40,063 nt of DNA, from IMG/VR virus record IMGVR_UViG_3300010158_000149, positions 1-40,063 of that record; one strand, given 5' to 3'. How positions within the stretch are numbered: the first letter of the stretch is position 1; each line of letters starts with the position of its first letter. The notes below the pieces were generated by a model. The model was not told the DNA's origin. It worked only from the letters and a program-made list of their open reading frames with translations, and did no database searches. Shown one piece after another: positions 8,688 through 21,100 of this stretch. Position numbers and translations under genes: made by a program. The stretch is from a virus.

Positions 8688-11600
8688 ATGGCTACAAGTT
8701 CAAGACAATCAGCATTATTTGGGGTAAATGACTGGAAAGCCATTTACCAAACTTTCCGTGAGGCAGATTTTAGAAGCTATGATTATGAAACCCTACGCAA
8801 AAGTTTCATAGATTATTTGCGTCAATACTACCCTGAAACATTCAATGACTATATTGAATCCTCAGAATTTATCGCTCTACTTGATGTTATGGCGTTTATG
8901 GGACAAGGTCTTGCATTCCGTAACGACCTAAACACCCGCGAAAACTTTATTGATACTGCTGAACGTAGAGACAGTGTTATCAAATTAGCTAATTTGGTAA
9001 GCTATACCCCTAAGCGTAATTTAGAATCACAGGGTTATTTAAAAGTAACTAGCCTTCAAACTACACAAAACATTTCAGATTTGAATGGATTCAATCTAAG
9101 CAATACACCGGTATTATGGAATGATCCAGCTAACCCATCTTGGTTAGAACAGTTTAACACAATTATTAATGCAGCACTAATCAATACGCAACGTGTTGGG
9201 TTACCGGGAAATTCAGCACAAATTCTTGGTGTAAAAACTGACGAATATACTTTACAAATTCCAGCCGGCAGCTTGCCAGTCATACCGTTTAATTCAATTG
9301 TTAGTGGATTAAACATGAATTTTGAATTATGTAGCGTAACTACAGTTGGTGAAAATTATGTTTATGAAATACCACCTGCGCCTACAAACAGATTCAATAT
9401 GCTATATCGCAATGATAAATTAGGATATGGTAGTCCAAACACAGGATTTTTCTTTTACTTTAAACAAGGTTCATTGACTAACTTTGATTTTACATTACAA
9501 CAACAAATAGCTAATCAAGCAATTGATATTGATATTCAAGGTATTAATAATTCTGATACATGGTTATATGAAATAAGCAGAACAAACGGTGCGTTTGGAC
9601 CATGGACAAAAGTAGATAATATATATGCGGATGCATATCTTCAAACTGAAAATAGTGTTAAGAAAATCTTTTCAGTTAACAGTAGATTTAACGACCAAGT
9701 AACTTATATATTTGGTGATGGTGTGTTTAGTGAGATACCAGTTGGTAACTTTAGAGCATATGTTCGTGCTGGCAATGCATTAACCTATACTATACAGCCT
9801 ACTGAAATGCAAGGACTATCAATATCATTTAATTATGTAAGCAGAGTTGGTCGTCAAGAAACATTAACGTTTGGTTTATCTTTACAAGTTCCAGTATCAA
9901 ATGCTCAAGTACGTGAATCACTTGCTGATATTAAACAACGTGCGCCAAGTCGTTACTATACACAAAATCGTATGGTTAATGGAGAAGATTATAATAACTT
10001 CCCGTATACACTGTATAGTTCAATTATCAAATCAAAGGCTATTAATCGTAGTAGTGTTGGTGTAAGTAAAAATTTAGATTTACTTGATCCAACTGGTAAG
10101 TATAGTAGCAGTAATAGCTATGCCAATGACGGTGGAGTTTGGTTAAATGATACTGAAGGCTACGCCCTACTTACAATAAACAGTTTAAGTGACATCACAA
10201 CATTTTTGAATAGCACGTTGTCTGCTATATTAGAAGATAATAGGTCTTTACAATATTATATTCAAAATTATCCTAGATATGCTATTGGCCCAACAATTAC
10301 TGAACAGAGTACAGCAGTAACTGATCCAAATGAATCTGAAGTCTATTGGCAAACAAGTACAGTCGATGCTAATAGTTCTACTGGATATTTTTATGATATT
10401 CTTAATTTAGCAGATACTCCAATTCCAGTTGGTACTTATTCAACGTATAATACAAAATATATAACAAAAGGTGCTCTATTAAAATTCATAGCACCATCGG
10501 GTTATTATTTTGATACCAACAATAGATTAGTAAGTGGCGTTGCTACAGCATCTAATAAATCATATATGTGGACCACTGTGTTAAATGTAATTGGTGATGG
10601 ATATAATAATGGATTAGGTCAATTTGCAAACGGCACCGGCCCAATAACAGTTAATGGATATGTTCCATCTGCTGCTCAGTTAATAGTTGTAATCCCTTCA
10701 TTTGATAACGCATTGCCAAATACTGTTATTAATGAAGCTACAGTTAGATTAGATTTACAACAAAACTTTTCACTAGTGTTTAATAACTCATTAACTATCG
10801 CACAGCAACGCTGGAGTGTACAAGCATATAATAACTCTGCTTATTTTGTTAATTTTGAAAGTGTAGGGTACAACAGATATACCGTAACATATAGGTCATT
10901 GGCTTATTATTTTGGTAGTGTAGCAGATACTAGATTTACATACGAAGCAGGTAAACTAGTATATGATCCGTTTTCGGGAATAATTTTACAAGATTTTGTA
11001 AATGTTTTGGCTACTAATACGCAACCCGGCTCAAATTATCCATTAACTCAGCCAGTGAAGGCAAGTATAATTGGTCAAACTATTGAAACTGATGGCTACG
11101 TAAATGATTTTGAAGTTGAAATTGCTAGTATAGATGTTAATAACAGAACAGTAATAGAAAATCCAGACTTCTTTAATGAGGTTACAGGATATGTGACCGG
11201 TAATACTAATATTGGTATATACACTTTCTTTGAACAGATACAAGATGCGGTTAATTTAACTAGAGCAGAATTAATATCATCATCCACTGTGATATATCAA
11301 TATGCCACAGCTAGCCAAATTGAGATTGTAAAATATGAATATCCAGAAGGACAATTATTTTACGCATACAATGAGACAGATGCTGCTGGACTACATAATG
11401 TATTTTACATTACAGTACAAGATCCAATGATTAATACTCCATATTATACTTTAGTTGTACAACCGCAATATAGTATGAGACCAGGTCGCCAAGGCTTACA
11501 ATTCCAATATCGTCACAATAGCAATAATACTACACGAATTGATCCTGCTACAACAAATATTATTGATTTATATGTAGTAGAGCAAGCATATTATACTGCT

Positions 11601-12110
11601 TATCAAAATTGGATACAAGACATAACCAATACTGTTCCTATGCCAGCACGACCAACTATTAGTGATTTAACAACTGAATATAGTCAACTACAAGATTTTA
11701 AAATGTTAAGTGATAGTGTAATTGTTAATAGTGTAGTGTTCAAACCATTGTTTGGTCCTAAGGCAGCAGCAGCATTACGTGGCACAATTAAAGTTATTAA
11801 AAATTCTAATACCAATGCTAGTGATAGTGAGATTCGTAGTGCTGTACTAACACAAATGGATAATTATTTTAGCATTAATAATTGGAATTTTGGTGATACA
11901 TTCTATTTCAGTGAATTGAGTGCTTATATACATAATCAAATTGGTGAATACGTTAGTTCTTGCGTATTAGTACCAAACGACCCGACACTACATTTTGGAG
12001 ATTTGTATGAAATCAAATGTATGCCTTACGAAATATTCGCTAACGCAGCAACATCTAATGATGTAATTGTTATTGCGGCATTAACACCCGCCGAATTACA
12101 GATAGCATAA
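8688..12110 (+). CDS. gp6: Baseplate wedge subunit gp6 (enlarged)
   Basis: A 1140-residue protein with the gp6 signature at its N-terminus: FREADFRSYDYETLRKSFID, YPETFNDYIESSEFIALLD and AFRNDLNTRENFIDTAERRD. A baseplate-J-like middle follows (YIFGDGVFSEIPVGNFRAYV; PSRYYTQNRMVNGEDYNNFP), then a conserved C-terminus (WNFGDTFYFSELSAYIHNQI). gp6 dimers tie neighbouring wedges into the inner baseplate ring and move in sheath contraction. T4 gp6 is 660 residues; the extra ~480 lie in a beta-rich, Tyr/Asn-rich stretch (about 480-960). It follows gp25, as in other contractile systems. Confidence 0.87.
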   Translation: MATSSRQSALFGVNDWKAIYQTFREADFRSYDYETLRKSFIDYLRQYYPETFNDYIESSEFIALLDVMAFMGQGLAFRNDLNTRENFIDTAERRDSVIKLANLVSYTPKRNLESQGYLKVTSLQTTQNISDLNGFNLSNTPVLWNDPANPSWLEQFNTIINAALINTQRVGLPGNSAQILGVKTDEYTLQIPAGSLPVIPFNSIVSGLNMNFELCSVTTVGENYVYEIPPAPTNRFNMLYRNDKLGYGSPNTGFFFYFKQGSLTNFDFTLQQQIANQAIDIDIQGINNSDTWLYEISRTNGAFGPWTKVDNIYADAYLQTENSVKKIFSVNSRFNDQVTYIFGDGVFSEIPVGNFRAYVRAGNALTYTIQPTEMQGLSISFNYVSRVGRQETLTFGLSLQVPVSNAQVRESLADIKQRAPSRYYTQNRMVNGEDYNNFPYTLYSSIIKSKAINRSSVGVSKNLDLLDPTGKYSSSNSYANDGGVWLNDTEGYALLTINSLSDITTFLNSTLSAILEDNRSLQYYIQNYPRYAIGPTITEQSTAVTDPNESEVYWQTSTVDANSSTGYFYDILNLADTPIPVGTYSTYNTKYITKGALLKFIAPSGYYFDTNNRLVSGVATASNKSYMWTTVLNVIGDGYNNGLGQFANGTGPITVNGYVPSAAQLIVVIPSFDNALPNTVINEATVRLDLQQNFSLVFNNSLTIAQQRWSVQAYNNSAYFVNFESVGYNRYTVTYRSLAYYFGSVADTRFTYEAGKLVYDPFSGIILQDFVNVLATNTQPGSNYPLTQPVKASIIGQTIETDGYVNDFEVEIASIDVNNRTVIENPDFFNEVTGYVTGNTNIGIYTFFEQIQDAVNLTRAELISSSTVIYQYATASQIEIVKYEYPEGQLFYAYNETDAAGLHNVFYITVQDPMINTPYYTLVVQPQYSMRPGRQGLQFQYRHNSNNTTRIDPATTNIIDLYVVEQAYYTAYQNWIQDITNTVPMPARPTISDLTTEYSQLQDFKMLSDSVIVNSVVFKPLFGPKAAAALRGTIKVIKNSNTNASDSEIRSAVLTQMDNYFSINNWNFGDTFYFSELSAYIHNQIGEYVSSCVLVPNDPTLHFGDLYEIKCMPYEIFANAATSNDVIVIAALTPAELQIA

Positions 12111-12138
12111 GTAATATATAACATAAAGATTTTCAAAG

Positions 12139-15100
12139 ATGGCAACAAGAATTAGAACATTAAATTTTCTTCCAGATATATTTAAAACCGAAACCAATGC
12201 TCAGTTTTTAGCAGCAACACTAGACCAACTAGTTGCTCAACCTAATACTAAAAAGATTGAGGGTTATGTAGGGAGTAAATTTGGATATGGAGTTAATGCC
12301 AAAGACTATTATGTTACTGAACCAACTAAAACTAGAACAGATTACCAATTAGATCCGGGTGTTGTTTTCTTAAAAGAAAATGAATCTGTTGCTAAAGATT
12401 TTATTAGTTATCCTGGGATAGTTGATGCTTTGACGATTCAGGGTGGTATAACTGCTGATAACAATAGATTATTCAATAGTCAATTTTATTCATGGGATTC
12501 GTTTACTAATTTAGATCCAATAATCAATTTTAATCAATACTATTGGATACCAGAAGGTCCGGAACGTGTAGTAGTAGCAGCTAATGTTATCTATAACACT
12601 TCAAATTATATTATACAAGATGAATCAACATATTACTTGATATCATCAGAGACTAATCCAACCCCGTCGATTAATCCATCATTGACATTATTACGCGGTG
12701 GCACATATACATTTACTGTAAATCAACCTACTCAATTTTGGATACAGGGTGAGCCAGGTATAACTGGTTTTAGTAGTACACAACATAATGTACAAACTAG
12801 AGATGTTTACGGAGTTGAAAATAACGGGGCAGCACAGGGTGTTATAACATTTACTGTACCTGAAAAGAACGCATTATCTGATATTAACTTCCCAGGAAAC
12901 AACACCGTTGATGTTGTGTCTACATTGGCATTTGATGAAGTTAATGGGGCTTTTGTAAATGATATTGGTGGTATAGATGGTGTAACTGCGTTAAACGGGT
13001 TAACGGTAATGTTTTACAATACCGGAGTGCCAAACGAATCTGGATTTGTACATAAATTTTTTAGTCAAACTGAATACGATACCAATGACAATGTTATTGT
13101 ACCTCCTGCTACAATTACTGTTACCGCAACTAGTTCAACCAACAATACAGTAACATGTGATTCAACTAGTAGTCTTATTGAAGGACAAACTATAACATTT
13201 ACTGGCACAGCATTTGGAGGATTAACTGCTTATTCAACCACAAGCGGCCCATGTATATACACAGTAACTTCAATCCTTAATCCTACTCAATTTACAATAG
13301 CAATACCGGGCTCATCAAATGAAATTGGTGGCATTCCTCTATTAGCACTTAGTAATGCTGCTGGAACAATGATTGGTAATATAAATGAAGGTTTATATGA
13401 AGAAGGGTTTTATACTCCGGTCGCTGGAACGTTTTATATAATAAACCTATTAGGAAGTGATGATAATCCGTTTATACAATTAACAAAATTATCAAATATT
13501 CCTACTACTGAAAGAATTACTGCTTCATTTGGAACACAATGGGCTGGAAGAAATTTCTATAGAAGTACCACTGGCATAATAACAGTATATCCATATAATA
13601 GCGCAATCTTAGATGTTTTGTATTATCAAGATGGAACTAATCCAAATAAAGTAGGTGTTTTAAATATTGTTGATAACAATATTACAAATCAAATTAATGT
13701 AAATGCCGATATACTAGGAAAAACAAATTATACTGCCCCAAATGGAGTGGTGTTTACTAACGGCTTAAAAATATTATTTCAAGGCAATATCTATCCAGCA
13801 AGTTATAACAACGTAGAATATTACGTTGAGGGCGTTGGTACAGCAATTGAGTTAATACCAGTTACCACATTAGTTTCACCGGGATTGTTTTCTGCTGGTG
13901 AATATATTCCATATGATACTATACCATATGATATTGGTAATTATGATTCTAGTTTATACATCCCAGTAGATCCTGATTATATTACAATTGCTAGAAATTC
14001 AATTAACAGAAACCCATGGTCAAGAAGTAATCGTTGGTTCCACATTGACGTTATTAATGCTTCTGCTACATATAACAACAATCCTGATTTGATTACTGCT
14101 TATACTCAAATTGACAATAAAGCAAAACGTCCAATCATTGAATTTTATCCTAATATTAAATTATTTGATGCCGGTGTAGTTGGTAAAGATCCTATTGATT
14201 TTATTGATACTAGAACACCTGACGCATTTACCACAGTGTCCGGTGAACCTAACTATTATCCTGACGTAGCTGGCTGGACAACTGCAACTGCTATAATTGC
14301 TCCGGTCACAGGAGCAATAACCTCTAGAACAGCATCATATACTTACGCATTGATTAATCAAGTTACATTGAGTAGCACAGTTGGATTACATGTAAATGAT
14401 ACTATAAGTTTTGGATCATCATTTGGTGGAATTACTTCTGGTACTACTTATACAATTTCTTCAATTGTAGGTAGTAATATTACGTTAAATGATAGCTATG
14501 GAAATTTAGTTATACTGAATAATTCAGGTCCGGTTTCTGTAAGTACATCCATATATCCATATAGTACTACTATCACAATACCAACAGTTGGTGTGTCTGG
14601 TCTATTTGAAATTGGACAGTACATTAGTGATTCAACTGTATTATTGCCTAGTGTAACTTTCATTACTGATATAACTACAGCTGGATCCAACACAATATTA
14701 ACTATTTCATGGTATGAACAAACCACTATTGCTGCTACCAGTGTTGCCGCATTAGTAACCGCTGATACCCCATTGGATAATTATGCGTTGTTTGATGGAG
14801 CAAGAGTAGTATTTTCTGTTGATACTAATTTAGAAGTAAGAAACAAGATTTTTATTTCTAGATTTTCTACAATTGTTCCCGGAACTACTCCGGTAATTAC
14901 TTTAACCGAAGCGGAAGATGGATTGGTATTGGCAGACGAACAAACTGCGGTGTACAGAGGATACAATTATATAGGTAAAGATTTTTATTTTACAGGTACT
15001 ACTTGGATAGAAGGTCAACAAAAAACCACACTCAATCAAGCACCTAGATTTGATGTGTTTGATAAGAATGAAATTAGTTTTGGAAATCCTGACATATATG

Positions 15101-18100
15101 TTGGTACTTCATTTACTGGATGTACATTATTTTCATATGGGTTGGGAGTTGGAGCAAACGATACAGTATTGGGTTTTCCAGTAAGATATAGTTCTGTTAA
15201 CAACATTGGAGATATTAGTTTTGATGTCACATTGAATTCTCTCACGTTCAATTATGTTAGTGGAACAACATCTGTAACTCAAAAAGTCAATACTGGATAT
15301 GTGTATAACTATACACTATCTAGTAACAATACCACGACTGTTGTTAGACAATTGGGCTGGCAAACTGCGGTATCACCTAGTGTACAATATCAAATTTTTG
15401 AATTTGATTGGAATACTATCACTACCGGAAATGTATTTACATGCGACATAGCACCTATAGTTAGTACCCCAACTAAATGGCCGTTAATTCAAGTTTATAT
15501 TAACAATGTATATCTATCAAGTAATGATTGGACAAGTATATTTACTGACACGACTACTACAATAACCATACCAAACATTGGTACTGTAGATACTGTTGTA
15601 CAGATTTTAATATTAAGTGATCAAGTAAGCGCAACTGCTTATTTCCAGACACCCATTAACTTAAATAACAATCCTTTAAATCAAGACCTAACTAGTGTTA
15701 ATATTGGTGATATTCGTGGACAATATCAAAGTATATTCTTTAACAATCCTGACACAACTGGTGAAGTTTTTGGACCAAATAATTATCATAACTTAGGCAA
15801 TTTGGTTCCATGGGGCAATCGAATAATTCAAAATAGCGCAGGATTACCTGCTGTTGGTACTTTCTTACGTAATCAAGCACATGATCTTTTTAACGCACTA
15901 CTATTCAATAGTAGAGAATATACAACGTTTAAAGCATTGTTGGTAGATACTGTTAATAATTCAGATTATAGTAGAATCCTAACTCCTTCTGAAATGTTAG
16001 ATTTAGCATTAGATACCATAAACTCAACACATACTAATGACCAATCTTTCTTTTGGAGTGATATGTTGCCATCAAAGGCACCGTACATTGTTAACACATA
16101 CAGTTTTGCCAATTCATTAGATGTTAGTATCTATCCTCTAAGTCATATCTATAATTTTGCTACAGCAAACTACAATGGAGTATTAGTATACCTACTACGC
16201 AACGGCATCCAAACTCAATTAGTTAAGGGTGTTGATTATACAATTAGTATAGATAGTCCTTCACTAACTATTACTACTGATTTGATACCTAATGATCAAA
16301 TTACAATAAAAGAATATAATCAAACATACGGAAGTTATGTTCCAAATACTCCTACAAAGTTAGGATTGTATCCTGCGACTATTCCAAGTGTAGTGCTAGA
16401 TACAGCATATAATCCAGAAACATATTTTATTGTAGGACATGACGGATCATTTAATAAATTATACGGAAACTATAATACCACTACTAGCACATTAACTGAC
16501 TTTAGAGATCAAGTATTACTTGAGTATGAAACTCGTGTATATAATAACTTAAAATTAAGTGAAACAGTTCCGGCCGGTTCATATCAGGGTGTTATAATTC
16601 CGGGCTTCTTTAGAAGTACAGATTATTCATATGATGAATTTTTACAAATTTATAGCGAATCATTTTTAAACTGGGTTGGTCAAAATAGAATTAATTATAA
16701 GACTCAATTCTATAATACTACTAATCAATTCTCTTACAACTATAGAAATAGCGGTAATAAAATAAACAAGGATCCTATTGATCAGGGATATTTTAGAGGA
16801 GCATATTTGTATTTCTATGACACCTCTACTCCAAACGAAACTCCATGGGAAATGTTAGGGTTAGCCAACGAACCAACTTGGTGGACAACTCGTTATGGAC
16901 CAGCACCATATACAAGTGATAACTTAGTGCTGTGGGAAGATTTAGCAGCAGGTTTAGTTTGGAATAATGGGGACCCATTTATTAAACCTAGCTATGTACG
17001 TAACGGGCTATTAGATATAATACCAGTAGATAGTAATGGAGATTTATTATCTCCACTTGATTCAATTGTAGGTAATTATGACCAGAATATATTCAGAAAA
17101 GATTGGATAGTCGGAGATGTAGGTCCCGCGGAGTTTAGTTATCGTAGAAGCAGCACCTGGGCATTTGATTTAATGCGTATTTTAGCATTGACCAAACCTG
17201 CTGATTTCTTCAATCTAGGTATTGATGTAGATAATTACAAATACAATACAGAATTTAATCAATATCTAGTGAAAGATAGAAGTCATTTAGTATTATCTGA
17301 AATTCCAATTTACGGCAATGGAACCCCTGCGACTAGTTATATCAACTGGATTGTTGATTATGAAAAACAAGTTGGGGTAGATGCTACTACAAATATCACC
17401 ACTTTACTGAACAACCTGGATGTTCGTTTAGTTTATCGTTTAGCTGGTTTTAGTGATAAAACATTGTTAAAGTTCTATGTTGAAAAGAGTTCAGCAAACA
17501 GTAATAACAGTTCATTATTAATACCTGACGAAAGTTATCAAGTATTATTATATGAAAATCAACCATTTGATAAAATTGTATATAGTGGAGTTGTTGTACA
17601 GATAAGCGAAAATGGTTATAAAGTATATGGTAATTCACAAACAAATGCGTACTTTACCGTATTAGTTCCTACGTTTGGTGGAAATTCAGAAAAAATAACA
17701 GTAGAAAAAGCAACTGTTAGTGTAACTAGCACCTTTACTAATAAAACAGAAGTAATACCCTACGGTACTGAGTTTTACAATATACAACAAGTATCTCAAT
17801 TTTTAATTAGCTATGGCGAATACTTAAAAAGCCATGGCATGGTATACGAACAAATAGAAAATGGCATACCAATTAATTGGCAACAAATGGTTGCTGAATT
17901 CTTATATTGGTCTCAAGTAGGATGGGAAATAGGTAGTATTACTACAATAAACCCATCTGCTACTTTATTGGCTATTGATAAAGAAAGTCGCATTGTTCAA
18001 CCATTAACATTACAAAGACATAATTTTGTATTAAATCAGAATCTATATCCTATACAGAATGTAGATTTATCAATTGTGCGGGATGGTACAGCATTTACAG

Positions 18101-21100
18101 CACAACCATTAAACTCAGGGGATGCTATAAGTTATGGTCAATTCAATATTAGCAATATTGAGCATGGCATCGTATTTGATAACACTACTTTATTCAATGA
18201 TATAATTTATAATTTAATTACTGGATTGCGTCAGAATAGAATTTATGTACGCGGTACAAAAACTGCTGATTGGAACGGCAATGTTGACGCATTTGGTTTT
18301 ATACTTAATCAAGATAATATTGCGGAGTGGACTAAAGAAATCAAGTACACCGCTGGATCTATTGTCAAATATAAAAACAAATATTGGACTGCACTAACAA
18401 TCATCCAAGCAAAAGAAATATTTGATGAACGTGATTGGAAAGAAACTAGTTATAACGAAATACAAAAAGGTTTATTGCCTAATAGCCAAACTCGTTCATA
18501 TGAAAGCACATTATACTATGATGTAAACAAAGCTAATTTAGAAAATGATGCTGACTTGTTAAGTTTTAGTTTGATTGGTTATCGCCCAAGAGATTATATG
18601 GCTTTGGCTGACCTTACTGACATAACACAAGTTAATGTTTATCAAAACATGATTAAATCAAAGGGAACACCTAATGCTGCTAAAGCCTTCAAAGGTGCTA
18701 ATCTTCCACAGGGCGGGATTAATTATGATATATACGAAAATTGGGCTATTAAGTCAGGTGAGTTTGGCGGTATACTAAACAATAACTTTATTGAATTTAG
18801 ATTAAGTCAACCAGATTTAACCGGTAATCCTTCTATTGTTGGATTAACAAATGGTAATTACACCGCCGGTGTTCAGCAAGAAGTCTCATTAAGCAACGTG
18901 TTTAACTATGGTAGACCAATCACATCGCCTAATATTTTATCTACAATATCTAGCGTAACTCCTTCTACATTATATCCTACAGCAGGATATGTTAACTATA
19001 ACGATGTTAAGTTAGCAAGTTATTATTATTCTGGTCTTACAACCGGACAAAATTCAGTAGGTACTGTTATACCTATTAATGAATTTTATGTAAGAGATTA
19101 TGCTTGGTTGGCAAGCTATCTTGGTACATGGCAAGTATATACCCCTAGTAGTTTAGGTTCAATTATTAATGCTAAAAACAATTTAAATGGTACAGTAACT
19201 ATTACATTTAGTCAAGCACATAATTTAAAACGTTATCAACCATTTGCGATTGTGAATTTTAATGTAGCAATTAATAATTATTATATTGTTTCAGCAATCG
19301 TAGATCCATTCAATGTTATGATTAACTTATCGTTGAATCCGCAAATAACTAGCATTAATGGGCAAGGTATTGGCTTCAAACTTCAAAGTCAACGTGTAGC
19401 TACCGCTCCTGAAATAGTTGATTTACCTTCACTATTAGAGAATGAGTTTAACAAATTAAAAGTATGGGTTGATACAAACAACGACGGCGGCTGGGCAGTA
19501 TTACGCAAGAGTTTAAACTATCAATATACTAAAGAGATATTAAAAACAGCTAGTCAAACTTTAGGTAGTGCGGTAGCATATACCACTGCTTTGGGTTATA
19601 TGGTTGGTGATAGTGGCGCCGGGGAAGTGTATAGATATGCGTATGACAATGTAACTGATAGCTACTTAGAGAAACAAACTATTAGTCACGGCGCTTCATT
19701 TGGATCAAACATAACATATATTGATGATTTGTTTGTAATCTCTGAACCAACCGGTTCACCAAATGTATATATCTATCAATTAATAACTACCACGTTGTTG
19801 AATACATTGTTGCTATATCAAACTATAGCAGCTCCTGGTGGGGTTACTAATTGGGGCTCATCAACTGCGTTGTCTGGCGATCAAAACTGGTTGTACATAT
19901 CAGACATGGGTCATGCTCTTGTATATGTTTATCGTAGATCAGCAGTAACTAATCAATATGTAAATGTTGGAACATTGAGTGTAGCCGGACTAACTTCTGC
20001 TGATAGTTTTGGTTATTCAATCTCTACTGATTATTACGGAGGCACAGTAGTTATTGGTACGCCTCAACAAGATTATGACATCACTGCTCAAAATTACGGA
20101 TATACATACGTTTTTAATAGAACAGTAGAAAATTTTGAAGCACGTTCTAGCAGTCAATCATATACTCCGGTATTGTTTAATTTAGCCTGGACTCCCGGTA
20201 ATGTGCCAACTGTCGCAAATACTATCTCAAGTAATGCTATCACATTGGGCAGTGTTACTGGATTACAAGACGGTGCCAATGGTACGCCAATAGTCTTTAC
20301 TGGCACCCCATACGGCGGTATATCAGCTAATACAGTTTATTACGTAAAACTAATTTCTGGTTCAACAATCACATTATCATTAACTAGAAATGGTACTACA
20401 TTAGCATTAACTAATAGTACAGGCACAATGACTGCCAATGGACAAACATCACCGTTGTACGTAACAGTTAATGGTACCACTTTAGCAGATAACTTGTATG
20501 CAGTGGTTGGATCAACGTTTAATGTATATAGTACTGCTACTCCAACATTAAACGCAGGTGATATAATTAATGTTAGTGGTACTAATTTTGTATTAACACA
20601 AACATTAACCAATGAAGAAACACCAAGAGTTGGTGTACAGTTTGGTACCAGCACATCTACTAACCGATTTGCTAATGAAATTTTAATTGGCGCACCGTTT
20701 GAGTTATCAGAACAAAACTACGAAGGTGCTGTTCATAGATATACCAATGGTGGTGAAAAATACGGTACTATCATTGGTACTAATACTTGTAATATAACTA
20801 CTCCTAGAACTATATTGCTAAATGGGTTTGCTGTCACATTACCAATTGGTAATGCTACAACCGCAGCAAACGCAATTAATTCAAATTCAATTACCAATGT
20901 AACTGCTTCAGCAGTAGCCGGAAAATTAGTAATATCATTAGTTGATGTAGCATTAGCAGTAGCCGGTAATAAATTATCATTATCTGTATTAGATACTGCT
21001 ACACTAGCTGAAATGGGCGTGACTATTTATAAGCAAACACAAAAAATTGCTTGCCCGCACTTAACAGGAAGAACACAATTTGGTACTGTAGTTAAATTCA

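Noticed and set aside
9871-10065. Plus-strand 64-codon ORF inside gp6, and a similar one at 33383-33571 inside the fibre gene.
   Set aside because: Both overlap confident genes in another frame and have no ribosome-binding site or recognisable motif.
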